60,069 nt of DNA from Prosthecobacter debontii (GCA_945870855.1 CAMBTP010000014.1:1-60069), one strand, 5' to 3'; shown: positions 50,962 through 59,659, counted from the first letter of the stretch. Program-made: numbers and translations. Notes: a model not told the origin generated them from the sequence alone.

Positions 50962-52611
50962 TCAGCCCTCCAGCAACGCCTCGGCCATGGCGCGGGCTTG
51001 CTGGCCGCCGCCGCCTAACATGCGGACGAGTTCGTTGACGCGTTTTTCGCCGACGACCGGATAAAGTTTCGAGCGAGTGCGGCCGGAGACGACTTCTTTT
51101 TCCACTACGAAATGGGCGGCGGCGGTGGCGGCTACCTGCGGGAAATGGGTGATGGCGATGACCTGATGGAGCTCGCCGAGGATGGCCATTTTTTTACCGA
51201 CGGCGCGGGCGATCTCTCCGCCGACGTTGGCATCGATTTCATCGAAGACCATGAGCGGAGTGGAGTCTTGACCAGCGAGTGAGGATTTTACGGCGAGCAT
51301 GACGCGCGAGATTTCCCCGGAGGAACCGATCTGGCGCAGCGGCAAGAGGGGCTCGCCGGGGTTGGGACCGAAGAGGAAATCGCATGACTCGAAGCCGTGG
51401 AGGGTGGGCTCTTTCGCGGTGGCGAGGATGATTTCGAAGGCGGATTGCTTGAAGCCGAGTTCCTTGAGCTGGGAGGCGATATCCTTCGCGAGCTTCGGCG
51501 CGGATTTTTTTCGCGATGCGGTGAGCTTCGTGCCGAGCGCGTCGAGTTCCTTGCGCGACTCAGCGAGGGCGGCGGTGAGGGCAGCGATTTTCTCCGAGCG
51601 GTTGTCGATGTTATCGAGGCGTGCGGCGATGGTTTCCTGGCGTGCGAGGATGTCGTCGAGGGTCGGGCCGTATTTGCGTTTGAGGGTTTCGACAACGTTC
51701 ACGCGCTCCTCGATGGCGGCGGCTTCGGAGGGATCGATCTCAAGCTCATCGGCGTAATCAGTGAGGCTGGCCTCCAGATCCTGGAGCTCGATGGAGGCGG
51801 TCTCCAGCGAGGCGAGTTTTTCGGAAACCGAGGGATCGAGCTTTTCGAGTTCGCGAGCGAGGCGCTGAAGATCGGAGATGCGGGTGAGGATTCCGTCCTC
51901 GGAAGAAAGCGCGGCGACCGCCTGCGCGGCGATCTCTACGAGGCGGGTGGAGTTCGAGGAACGCTGATAGCGCTCTTGGAGCTCGTCGCCATCGGCGGGG
52001 GTGAGCTTGGCGGAGGAAATCTCGTCGAGCTGGTAGCGGAGAAGTTCCAGTTCCTGCTCGGAGGCATTTTCGGCGTTGCGGATTTCCTCAAGCTCCTGGG
52101 ATTTTTCCCGCCATGTGCGGAAGGCGGCACGGTATCCGCAGAGCTGGGGTTCGTGGCCGGAATAGGCGTCGAGCATCGCGAGCTGGCGTTCCTGTGAAAG
52201 CAGCGACTGGTGGTCGTGCGGGCCGTGGAGATCGACGAGGCGCTCGCCAATTTTTTTCAGGAGAGTGAGAGTGATGGGGGAGTCGTTGACGAACTGGCGG
52301 TTCGCGGTCGTGCCGATGGCGCGGCGGATGATGATCTGGGTATCGTCGCAAGGAGGTAGCCCGCCTTCCTCGAGGATCGCGTTGATCTCGGTTACGTCTT
52401 TCAGTTCGAAGACCGCTTCAATCGTGCAGGTCTCCTCGCCGGTGCGGATCAGGCCTTTGTCGGCGCGGTCTCCGAGGATCATTTTCAGCGCACCGACGAT
52501 GACGGATTTACCGGCTCCCGTTTCTCCAGTGACGGAGATGAGACCTGCGCCGAGTTCCCATACGAGTTCGTCAACGAGGGCGAGATTACGGATCTTCAGG
52601 AGGGTGAGCAT
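50962..52611 (-). CDS. recN: DNA repair protein RecN
   Basis: 549 residues, an SMC-like ATPase for double-strand-break repair. LTLLKIRNLALVDEL, Walker A GETGAGKSVIVG near 31-38, GPHDHQSLL near 137, a central coiled coil (about 150-360) with VETLKRKYGPTLDDIL, then the C-terminal signature LRQIGSSGEISRVMLAVKSSLA near 423, and Walker B/D-loop PLMVFDEIDANVGGEIARAVG near 450. Family length and order are normal. Confidence 0.96.
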   Translation of the reverse strand: MLTLLKIRNLALVDELVWELGAGLISVTGETGAGKSVIVGALKMILGDRADKGLIRTGEETCTIEAVFELKDVTEINAILEEGGLPPCDDTQIIIRRAIGTTANRQFVNDSPITLTLLKKIGERLVDLHGPHDHQSLLSQERQLAMLDAYSGHEPQLCGYRAAFRTWREKSQELEEIRNAENASEQELELLRYQLDEISSAKLTPADGDELQERYQRSSNSTRLVEIAAQAVAALSSEDGILTRISDLQRLARELEKLDPSVSEKLASLETASIELQDLEASLTDYADELEIDPSEAAAIEERVNVVETLKRKYGPTLDDILARQETIAARLDNIDNRSEKIAALTAALAESRKELDALGTKLTASRKKSAPKLAKDIASQLKELGFKQSAFEIILATAKEPTLHGFESCDFLFGPNPGEPLLPLRQIGSSGEISRVMLAVKSSLAGQDSTPLMVFDEIDANVGGEIARAVGKKMAILGELHQVIAITHFPQVAATAAAHFVVEKEVVSGRTRSKLYPVVGEKRVNELVRMLGGGGQQARAMAEALLEG

Positions 52612-52681
52612 GGGCGGTCTTCGCGCCGGATTATGCAGGAGTGCGCCGCGAGATCAACGTAAAGCGCTGTTCCTTTCGCAA

Positions 52682-53695
52682 CTAACGCTTCTCCGCTTTT
52701 GGATTGTGCCCGACGGCGAAACGGTAGCGGTCGATGGCATCCATCATGCCCTGAGCGATGGCGGCCTGATAGGACTCATTAGCGATCAGTCGCGCCTCAT
52801 AGGGATGGGTCATGAAGCCACCTTCAAAAAGAACTGCGGGATGCTTGACTCCGGAGAGCACGCTGAAGCGGGCGCGTTTGATGCCGCGGTCGAAGCTGTT
52901 GGTGCCGAGTTTGCGGAGGACAGAGCCGTGTATTACGGTGGCCAGCGCGATGTTTGCGGAGTCGTGTTCATTACCTGCGCGGGCGATCGCATCGCTTGCC
53001 TTCAGGCTCGCGTCGTAATGGGAGACGCCGGGAGGAGAGAGGGTGAAGGTTTCGATACCGCGAGCCTGGCGCCCGCCGGAGTTGAAATGAAGGCTGATGA
53101 AGATCGCGTTTTCATTTACTGAATTGGCGATGGTTACACGCTCCTCCAGCGAATAGAAGCGGTCGCTGTCGCGGATCATTTTCACCTTGAAGCCTTTCGC
53201 TGCAAGCAGCCCTTTGAGTCGCACGGCGAGCCGGAGGTTGTAAGCCGCCTCAGTGCCGACCTGATTCGTAGCTCCGGGGTCTTTACCACCATGACCGGCG
53301 TCTAGAATCACCGTGCGAAAATCTCCTGCGTTTTTGATGAAATTAGGTCGGAGGACGGGATCGATGAGTTTCGCCAGATCGATGCGAGACACGTAAACAG
53401 AGTTTCCAGAGGTCGTGACGGCGTGGGAAAATATGAACTTCACGTTGTTCATCAGGCACTCACTGCTACCCACTTTCAGCTTCATCTGCACTTTCGATTT
53501 ATCCAGAATCACCGAGTTGCCACTGCGTGTAAGCTTGGTGAAGCTGTAGAAGCGCTTAATTGCCTCCAGCGAGACGTAGTCATACCCCCCGATCTTAATT
53601 AGATCCCAGCCCGCGTTTTTATTCGCCTGCGCTGACACGGCCGAAATCGGCGCTAAAAAGGCGGTAAGGTAAAAAAACCCGAGAAAAACGTTCAT
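52682..53695 (-). CDS. Secreted N-acetylmuramoyl-L-alanine amidase (Amidase_3)
   Basis: 337 residues from ATG 53695, which gives a signal peptide MNVFLGFFYLTAFLAPISAVSA; the frame extends ten codons upstream without improving it. Residues about 40-130 form a copper-amine-oxidase-like/AMIN-like beta domain (YDYVSLEAIKRFYSFTKLTRSG). The catalytic part has the zinc ligands in DAGHGGKDPGATNQVGTEAAYN, the ISLHFNSGG His, and the catalytic Glu in VLFEGGFMTHPYEA. It cleaves the amide bond between N-acetylmuramate and the stem peptide during cell separation. It is an isolated gene upstream of recN on the same strand. Confidence 0.9.
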   Translation of the reverse strand: MNVFLGFFYLTAFLAPISAVSAQANKNAGWDLIKIGGYDYVSLEAIKRFYSFTKLTRSGNSVILDKSKVQMKLKVGSSECLMNNVKFIFSHAVTTSGNSVYVSRIDLAKLIDPVLRPNFIKNAGDFRTVILDAGHGGKDPGATNQVGTEAAYNLRLAVRLKGLLAAKGFKVKMIRDSDRFYSLEERVTIANSVNENAIFISLHFNSGGRQARGIETFTLSPPGVSHYDASLKASDAIARAGNEHDSANIALATVIHGSVLRKLGTNSFDRGIKRARFSVLSGVKHPAVLFEGGFMTHPYEARLIANESYQAAIAQGMMDAIDRYRFAVGHNPKAEKR

Positions 53696-53901
53696 GCTAG
53701 ATCTGGGTTTGTTCGCCGAGGGCATAGTTTATTCCCTAAGTTGGAGGCTACTAGTTCTTGCGATACGTGACAATAGGATTTCTTGTCCAACAGGTAAACT
53801 CAACAGGCGAACCAAGCGCGAGGTCGAAAAAATACGAAGATTCGCTTGCAATGATCTCGCGGGCATCCTATTTCCTGCGCCCACCCAAACCGGAAGGAAA
53901 A

Positions 53902-53983
53902 GCTCGGATGGCGGAATTGGTAGACGCGCTAGACTAAGGATCTAGTAGGGAAACCTGTGGAGGTTCGAGTCCTCTTTCGAGCA
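53902..53983 (+). tRNA. tRNA-Leu (anticodon AAG)
   Basis: 82-nt class II tRNA. Acceptor GCTCGGA (53902) pairs with TTCGAGC (53976-53982), discriminator A53983, no encoded CCA. D-arm with GGTAGACGC; anticodon stem CTAGA/TCTAG with loop CTAAGGA, so the anticodon is AAG (A34). A long variable arm and T-arm GGAGGTTCGAGTCCTC follow. An A34 leucine tRNA is uncommon in bacteria. The tyrosine integrase starts 67 bp downstream, so the 3' end is a candidate attachment site. Confidence 0.95.
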
Positions 53984-54049
53984 CTTCCCCTTAATAATCA
54001 AGGGGTTACGGCAGCACCAACTGCCGAGGTTGACGGTGGTTCCAGTCTC

Positions 54050-55378
54050 ATGAACGAGGCTGGCGACAAAATGGCGACAAATCGGGGGGAAACCCTCCCC
54101 AAGGGGCGGAGAAAAAAAGCCGTCCCTTTCCTCAAGGTCAAAGCGGGCTCTGCCGTGGTGCCGATCTACCGCACGGAATCCAAGGGAAGGCTCCGCTACA
54201 CCCTGAGTTTTTACCGGGATGGCCGCCGCATGCGGAAAATGTTCAACGACCTGGAGTCCGCTAAAAAGGAGGCCTTGTTTGTGGCGCAGCGGATTCAATC
54301 CGGCATGCAGCATGTGACCGACCTCAAGCCGCACGAGCGCGATACGTTCAAGGCGGCGGAGGCGTTGCTGGAAAAACTCGGGATCCCGCTCTATGCCGCC
54401 GTGGAGGATTACGTGAGAGCCCGCACGCTGGCCGGGAGTGAGTCGCTTTCCGTGATGGCCATGGAATACAGCAAGATGTTCGGCAAGATCGTTCGCCGCG
54501 CCACAGTCCCCGAGGTGGTGGCCGAACTGCTCAAGATCCGCGAACAGGACGGCGCGAGCGTCGCCTATCTCGGCCAGCTCCGCACCACCCTGAATCGTTT
54601 CGCAACCAAGTTTTCCGGACCGATTCTCGAAGTGACCGGCCCCGAGGTGGACGCCTGGTTGCGGTCGTTGGATATTGCGGCGGTCACGCGCAACTCGATG
54701 CTGCGGTGCATCAAGGTGCTCTTCTCCTTCGCCAAGGCCCAGAACTACCTGCCGGACGAGAAGAACACGGCCGTCGAGCAGATGCAGCAGGTGCGCGTGA
54801 AATCGGAAGACACGACGCTCTTCACCCCCGAGGAAATGGCGAAGCTGCTGCACCATGCCCCGCCCGATCTGGTGCCCATCCTTGCCATCGGGGCGTTTGC
54901 CGGGATCCGCATGGCCGAACTTGAACGGCTCGACTGGAAAGCCGTGGATCTGGAGCGGAAATTCATCGAGATTCGTGCCGGCCAAGCAAAGACCGCCTCA
55001 CGCCGCGTGATCCCCATCAGCGACAACCTCGCCGCTTGGCTCACGCCTCTGGAGCGAAAAGGGAAGATCGTCCGCACCAAGGAACTGCAAACCCACGTGC
55101 CCGCCCTTGCCCGCGCCCTCAAGATGGAGTGGCCGCGCAACGTGCTTCGGGATTCATTCATCAGTTACCGCATCGCCATCGTCCAGAGTGCCGATCAGGT
55201 GGCGCTTGAGGCGGGCAACTCGGCATCGATCATCTTCAAACACTACCGGGAGCTGACCACGCCCGAGGTCGCAGAGAAATGGTTCGCCATTTTGCCCAAG
55301 GACGGCCAGTGGGAAAACACCTTCCGCTTTGACCGCAAGAAGAGACGTGTGATCCTGAATGGAGTGGAATGCAAATGA
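54050..55378 (+). CDS. Tyrosine-type site-specific integrase of a tRNA-Leu island
   Basis: 442 residues from ATG 54050; the frame is open to the tRNA but the first 30 codons overlap it. N-terminal arm-binding part (GRRKKAVPFLKVKAGSAVVPIYR, YTLSFYRDGRRMRKMF), SAM-like core-binding region (about 130-250) and a C-terminal catalytic domain. Catalytic residues: Arg287 in GIRMAELERLDW, the beta-strand RRVIPIS, Arg367 in VLRDSFISYRIA (the box-II His is replaced by Asn), and Tyr399 in FKHYREL. This Asn/Asp variant occurs in related PVC integrases. It would recombine at the tRNA-Leu 3' end and defines the left border of a genomic island that runs past the window edge. Confidence 0.88.
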   Translation: MNEAGDKMATNRGETLPKGRRKKAVPFLKVKAGSAVVPIYRTESKGRLRYTLSFYRDGRRMRKMFNDLESAKKEALFVAQRIQSGMQHVTDLKPHERDTFKAAEALLEKLGIPLYAAVEDYVRARTLAGSESLSVMAMEYSKMFGKIVRRATVPEVVAELLKIREQDGASVAYLGQLRTTLNRFATKFSGPILEVTGPEVDAWLRSLDIAAVTRNSMLRCIKVLFSFAKAQNYLPDEKNTAVEQMQQVRVKSEDTTLFTPEEMAKLLHHAPPDLVPILAIGAFAGIRMAELERLDWKAVDLERKFIEIRAGQAKTASRRVIPISDNLAAWLTPLERKGKIVRTKELQTHVPALARALKMEWPRNVLRDSFISYRIAIVQSADQVALEAGNSASIIFKHYRELTTPEVAEKWFAILPKDGQWENTFRFDRKKRRVILNGVECK

Positions 55379-55659
55379 TCCTGTGCAATTCGCGCGCCAA
55401 CGATGCCTAACGGACGCGGAATGGTTTTGTGGGGGCTGGTCATATTGCCATCCCTTGTGCGGCCGGAACGTGCTCCTACGCGGCACCAAACGCAAAATCC
55501 GGGGCTGGGGATGAAGTCCCTTCATCTGCTGAAAAACCGCCATGAAAGAATTCTTGGCAGGGCGGCTTAGAGAGATAGGCTTGAGGTGTATGAAATTCGC
55601 TGTGAGATCTTCCGAATCCTCCAGCAGATAGCAAATTCCTGGCAGCCATTCATTCTGGT
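55379..55659. other. Region without recognisable gene
   Basis: 281 bp between the integrase and a short minus-strand remnant. I see no gene, RNA or attachment-site copy here. The tRNA-Leu 3' sequence is not repeated in it. Confidence 0.6.
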
Positions 55660-55931
55660 TTAGGAGCCATAACAATGGCCGCTGGTGGTTTGGGTTCCAG
55701 TGAGCCTGCCTGAAGCATCCCGAAACTGGGTTCTTGAGCTGGAATATTGAGAGTGGGTGGTTTGTGCGCTTCCCGTCATGCGGTTCGCCGCGTCCCTGTA
55801 GGTGGTTCGAGAGGTGGCTTGGCCAATTTCAGCGATGCCCCCATCGAGCCCACATTGAGTGAGTCCGCGTTGCCCGCTTCCAGCAGATTGGGCTTGATAC
55901 AGATCCAGTGATGATGAGAATAAACAGACAC
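55660..55931 (-). pseudogene. Frameshifted small protein with two YRDA-type repeats
   Basis: One minus-strand frame, starting at a GTG at 55931, reads SVYSHHHWICIKPNLLEAG and NADSLNVGSMGASLKLAK, plausible protein text that then breaks down. The next frame continues SRTTYRDAANRMTGSAQTT and SRTQFRDASGRLTGTQTTSG to a TAA at 55660. The joined product would be about 90 residues with two copies of a 20-residue (Y/F)RDAxxRxTG repeat. The switch lies near 55830. The alternative is a real 109-residue frame reaching 55989, but that would overlap the AbiGi-like gene. Function unknown. Confidence 0.4.
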
Positions 55932-55941
55932 CCAGATTGAG

Positions 55942-56754
55942 ATGTCCAGTCCGAAGTATGCCCAAATCCACCGCCAGCTTCTGTTCCATTGGACTGCGCC
56001 CAAGAAACTCGGGGAGCCAAGGAAACGGAGCGAGCGCCTCGCGTATCTGGATCTCCTGAAAGGCATCCTAAACGAAGGCCTTAGGTTCAGCACTCCCGGT
56101 TCCGAACACGCGGAATGGATCGAGAGGGGCAAGATCGAGGCAAGCCGGCCGATGATTTGCCTTTCGGAATGGGGGTTGGCTGACTCGCGAGCGCATGCCG
56201 GGCGGTACGGGAAAATGGGATTCGGGTTCACCCGCAAGTTCATAATGAAGAAAGGCGGGCGTCCTGTGATCTACGTTCCAAACGCGCGGAACGACCAGTT
56301 CCGCAAGTCCTTGATCGAAGTGCTTAGGATGGCAAAGGAGACCCCCGGACTGGAAGAACACTACGGAATTCTCGCAAGCTCACTCAAGGCGTATCACTTT
56401 CCCAGGGATATCCAGAAAGCTAGGCCGGACATTGGTTCCAAGAAGACCGGAACCGTCCCCCGGCGACCAAAGGTCTTGCCCGAAGACAGCGGCCTGCGGC
56501 TCGATTTCGGTGGGATCTTCTCGAATTTGGAGGATCGCGAATGGCGGATCCTCAGATCGACAAATAGGAAGAGTGTTTCGCCGGGGCAACCGGTTACCTT
56601 GGAGTGCTCACCGGGCAATCTCGCTATGATTGTTTTGCCTGACCATCAGACCCTGTCCCTTGCGTTACAGGACGAGGGAATCAGGGAACACCTTTTTGTG
56701 CCGGAGCAACCCGCAGTCTGCCTAGTTTCAAAGGAAATGATTTTTAGCATTTAG
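55942..56754 (+). CDS. AbiGi-like abortive-infection protein
   Basis: 270 residues. The N-terminal half follows the AbiGi family layout: HRQLLFHWTAPKK, LLKGILNEGLRFSTPG, ICLSEWGLADSRAHAGRYGKMGFGFTRKFIMKKGGRPVIYVPN. A conserved-like REWRI sits near 198 (LEDREWRILRS). The family includes AbiGi, one component of the AbiG lactococcal phage-resistance system. No AbiGii partner is recognisable alongside. Location just behind a tRNA-associated integrase fits a defence cargo gene. Assignment is from motif resemblance, not database search. Confidence 0.65.
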   Translation: MSSPKYAQIHRQLLFHWTAPKKLGEPRKRSERLAYLDLLKGILNEGLRFSTPGSEHAEWIERGKIEASRPMICLSEWGLADSRAHAGRYGKMGFGFTRKFIMKKGGRPVIYVPNARNDQFRKSLIEVLRMAKETPGLEEHYGILASSLKAYHFPRDIQKARPDIGSKKTGTVPRRPKVLPEDSGLRLDFGGIFSNLEDREWRILRSTNRKSVSPGQPVTLECSPGNLAMIVLPDHQTLSLALQDEGIREHLFVPEQPAVCLVSKEMIFSI

Positions 56755-56825
56755 GGGCGGATTCTGGTTCTTCTGGTGCACCCACTAATCCGGTCGCCCT
56801 AGCTATCAGCACGGATTCCATGGAT

Positions 56826-56972
56826 CTATCTTAAGACAATTTTTTCCTCCAAGTCAATCCGAGTTCGAGCGGTGTCATCTTGCGCAGTAGCGATGGCTCG
56901 TGTAAGGGCGCGGTGAAAGCACCGCTTCAACGCGGCGATGTCGGCTCCGAGGGTGACGGTCAGGGCGCTCAT
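56826..56972 (-). CDS. Short open frame resembling the start of a phage tail tape-measure protein
   Basis: 48 codons from ATG 56972 to TAG at 56826. The N-terminus MSALTVTLGADIAALKRC is reminiscent of tape-measure proteins, which begin with similar VTLGAD text, but the rest is too short for a working one. It may be a fragment. The remaining 56755-56825 and 56973-57117 contain no gene; the latter is rich in GAGCG-type words. Confidence 0.3.
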   Translation of the reverse strand: MSALTVTLGADIAALKRCFHRALTRAIATAQDDTARTRIDLEEKIVLR

Positions 56973-57117
56973 GCGCCGGGGGATGAGTCAACTGGTGCTG
57001 AAAAAATCCGTCCGCTTCGCGGGAAGGGAGAAGATTCCGCTCCGCTCCCTTCACTGCGTTGCCAGTGTTCGTCGCTCACTTGGCCACTCCGTTCCGTTCG
57101 CTCCGCGCTTGCTGGCT

Positions 57118-59325
57118 CTAGGGGACTGAAATGCGGGCAACACGGAACCCGATGTAGCTCCACGTGCGCGACTGGAGGAAGCTATCGCGTGCCGCGACGC
57201 GGCAGTTGACATTCATGCCGCCACTAAAACCGCCGCCCCGGACATTCCGGAACGAGTCATAGAACGGGTCAGATTCAGAACCCCTTGGATCTGCGCACCA
57301 TTCCCACACGTTCCCGCTCATATCGTGTAGCCCCCACGCGTTTTGCTTCTTCGTTCCAACTGGTTGAGTCTGATTCCTGCTGTTGCCACTATACCAAGCC
57401 ACCTCAGACAACTTGCCTCCTGAATATGGTCCCTCTTCCCCAGCACGTGCCGCGTATTCCCACCACGCTTCCTTCGGCAGGACAAACTGCCCTCCATCCG
57501 AGCCCCCCACGATCGCGTTTATCTTTGTCAGGAAGTCTTGGATATCGTTCCAACTGACCGTTTCGACGGGGTGATTGGCACCTATTAACCGACTTGGATT
57601 TTCTCCCATCACCGCCTGCCACTGTGCTTGGGTCACCTCGGTCTTTGCCATCCAAAAACCTCGGCTTAGAGTCACCTCTACTTGATTCTCACGCTCGCCC
57701 CGACCGGCTTCAGATTCTGGGCTACCCATCATAAATTTCCCAGCAGGGCACCAGCAGAAGGTCATGCTTACGCCGGGGGCAATCTCAATGACCTTTTCTT
57801 CACCTGGTCGTTTGCCTAAAAATTTTGCGGATGCCGCCTCCGCTTTGGCTTTGGCTTCTGCTGCCTCGCGATCTGCTTTGGCTATGGCTTCTGCAGCTAC
57901 ACGCTCTGCCTCAGCTTTGGCTTCTGCTACCTCGCGATCTGCTTTGGCTTTGGCCTCTGCGGCTTCACGCTCTGCTACTGCGTCAGCTTCTGCGGCTTGA
58001 CGTTCTACTACTGCGTTAGCTTCTGCGGCTTCACGCTCTGCTTTGGCCTTCCGAGCCGCATCTATACGCTCAGATCTTGCCTTCAGACTCGATGAAACTA
58101 TAAATATCATCAATACTGATACGGTTGCCATTCCAGCTATTCCTGCAATAAGGCGAACCATTTTGCGTCTGCGGAGAAATTCAGCCATAAGCTGTTCCGC
58201 TTTTTTCAGCGAAAATGCAGTTGCTTGCCCAAGCTCGGATACCGGGTTGCTTGCTAGGTCGCGCAGTTGCTTCGTCTCATATTTCGCTATATTAAACTGT
58301 CGATCAGTAAGAAGAATTTTGAGGGAGGCAAGTATCAGTGCGAATCTCTCAACTAATGTCTTCTGTTGCTTAAGTTGATTTTTCCTTTTGCCCGAGAATG
58401 GCAACCTTCCAATCAGTTGATTTTCGATATAAGCGGTTAAATCTGCGAATCTCTCAACCAATCCCAACTGTTCGTTCAGTATCAGTTCCGGTCTTGAATA
58501 ATCAATATCGGTGAATCTTAGAGAACCGATTTGTTCAAGGGTTAACTTGGCGCTAATGTAATTCTGCTGTGCGAGGTAGGCTTCTGTGTGAGCCAGCATC
58601 GTCAGGTGAGTATTATGCAATTCTATTAGTTCATGAATACGATCATTCACCTTATTAAGGTGGTTCGATGCATCTCGCCATACCTCGCCAGCACCCTCAA
58701 CATAAGCTCGCAGAGCCTGGCGACGAGCGGCCTGATTTGGCAGATTCTTTAGGCCGAGACTTTCAGCGCAAATCAACAGCTCCGGATGAAGATCTGTAAA
58801 TGTTTCACTTTTATTCCAAACGTTCTCATCGAGCATTAGTGCCAACCGGGCGGCAGAGGATGATAGGTTTCTAATCAAGTCCGTAGTCTCAACCTCTGCT
58901 TGCTGTAACCCTGTCAGCGATAGATCGGAAGCGGTGTTAAGTTCATCTTGTTCCCAATCTTCTAGTAGATCTCTTTCTTGTTCCCATTCATCTACAGGAT
59001 CTATTATTTTATTCTCTAGGGAGCTAGTCCGAAATATCGGCCTAATTGAAAAAAGAAATTTTTTCCAATTAAGAATGCGCTCTACCTCTGCTTCAACCTC
59101 GAAGAAGAATTGTTCAAGTCGGTTTAATCGCGTAGTGATTATCGCAAGCGGGTCTTCCGGAAGACAACCCACTGCTACATGAGCTGCGATAAAATTCTCG
59201 GATTCCGAACGATAGCGCCTGAGGGCCTGCATATCATTGAAGTCACTCAGAATATCAGACTGACTTTCAAGCACCCTTAGATTAGCCTGAAGAACCGCGG
59301 CTTTTCTAATCAATGTGTCGTTCAT
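57118..59325 (-). CDS. Membrane protein with hendecad repeats and C-terminal FGE/C-type-lectin-fold domain
   Basis: 735 residues from ATG 59325, right after the upstream gene's stop (59330); a TTG at 59373 is less likely. Residues 1-385 are largely helical and unrecognised. A TM segment lies near 390-411 (LIAGIAGMATVSVLMIFIVSS), then six 11-residue Ala/Glu/Lys repeats (about 429-494) and an FGE-sulfatase (SUMF1-like) domain from about 515: PAGKFMMGSPESE, KTEVTQAQWQAVMGENPS, LPKEAWWEYAARAG, WGLHDMSGNVWEWCAD. It lacks the catalytic Cys pair of true formylglycine enzymes. The last 40 residues (VRGGGFSGG ... NCRVAARDSF ... YIGFRVARISVP) match the layout of DGR variable regions. Confidence 0.75.
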   Translation of the reverse strand: MNDTLIRKAAVLQANLRVLESQSDILSDFNDMQALRRYRSESENFIAAHVAVGCLPEDPLAIITTRLNRLEQFFFEVEAEVERILNWKKFLFSIRPIFRTSSLENKIIDPVDEWEQERDLLEDWEQDELNTASDLSLTGLQQAEVETTDLIRNLSSSAARLALMLDENVWNKSETFTDLHPELLICAESLGLKNLPNQAARRQALRAYVEGAGEVWRDASNHLNKVNDRIHELIELHNTHLTMLAHTEAYLAQQNYISAKLTLEQIGSLRFTDIDYSRPELILNEQLGLVERFADLTAYIENQLIGRLPFSGKRKNQLKQQKTLVERFALILASLKILLTDRQFNIAKYETKQLRDLASNPVSELGQATAFSLKKAEQLMAEFLRRRKMVRLIAGIAGMATVSVLMIFIVSSSLKARSERIDAARKAKAEREAAEANAVVERQAAEADAVAEREAAEAKAKADREVAEAKAEAERVAAEAIAKADREAAEAKAKAEAASAKFLGKRPGEEKVIEIAPGVSMTFCWCPAGKFMMGSPESEAGRGERENQVEVTLSRGFWMAKTEVTQAQWQAVMGENPSRLIGANHPVETVSWNDIQDFLTKINAIVGGSDGGQFVLPKEAWWEYAARAGEEGPYSGGKLSEVAWYSGNSRNQTQPVGTKKQNAWGLHDMSGNVWEWCADPRGSESDPFYDSFRNVRGGGFSGGMNVNCRVAARDSFLQSRTWSYIGFRVARISVP
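57844..58041 (-). repeat. Six 33-bp coding repeats (11-residue hendecads)
   Basis: Inside the 57118-59325 gene the DNA repeats six times with 33-bp period, encoding AEREAAEANAV, VERQAAEADAV, AEREAAEAKAK, ADREVAEAKAE, AERVAAEAIAK and ADREAAEAKAK. An 11-residue period fits a right-handed or straight coiled-coil stalk between the membrane and the FGE domain. Confidence 0.9.
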
Positions 59326-59329
59326 GGGA

Positions 59330-59659
59330 TTATTCCGCAGGGTGATTCTTTTGAAGGTGACCGAGTAAATCAAAGCTGTCCGCCATCAAATTGCGTAATT
59401 GCTTGATTTGTTCTTCTTGTTGTCTGCGCATCTCGCGGTCGGCCTCTTCAGCATTGAGGCGTTGCTTTTCGATATTGAGGCGTTGCTGTTCAATTTTAGT
59501 TCGATCCGCTTCGTTGCGATAGGTTGCTTCCAGCACCGCTGTTTGCTTGCGGATGGCTACTGCGAGATCTTTCTGTTGGGCGATGGCCGCATTTCGCTGG
59601 TTGATCGCTGTTAAGTGACCCAGAGTATCCTGATTGTAGGAGTCTTGAAAATCGTTCAT
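59330..59659 (-). CDS. Small coiled-coil protein
   Basis: 109 residues, no signal peptide or TM. The middle is a highly charged helix (NEADRTKIEQQRLNIEKQRLNAEEADREMRRQQEEQIKQL) with a run of about 55 residues of strong heptad character, and ends LGHLQKNHPAE. I do not recognise the family. It ends 4 bp before the start of the 735-residue membrane protein on the same strand, so they are probably an operon and may interact through coiled coils. Confidence 0.65.
   Translation of the reverse strand: MNDFQDSYNQDTLGHLTAINQRNAAIAQQKDLAVAIRKQTAVLEATYRNEADRTKIEQQRLNIEKQRLNAEEADREMRRQQEEQIKQLRNLMADSFDLLGHLQKNHPAE

Noticed and set aside
55154..55675. Minus-strand frame of 173 codons behind the integrase
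   Set aside because: It overlaps the integrase 3' end for most of its conserved-looking part and shows no domain.
56755..57117. Possible DGR template repeat next to the FGE gene
   Set aside because: No stretch resembles the C-terminal coding sequence of the 57118-59325 gene, and no reverse transcriptase is encoded here.
57844..58041. 33-bp tandem repeats considered as a CRISPR array
   Set aside because: There are no spacers; the repeats are contiguous and coding (11-residue coiled-coil units), with no Cas genes nearby.
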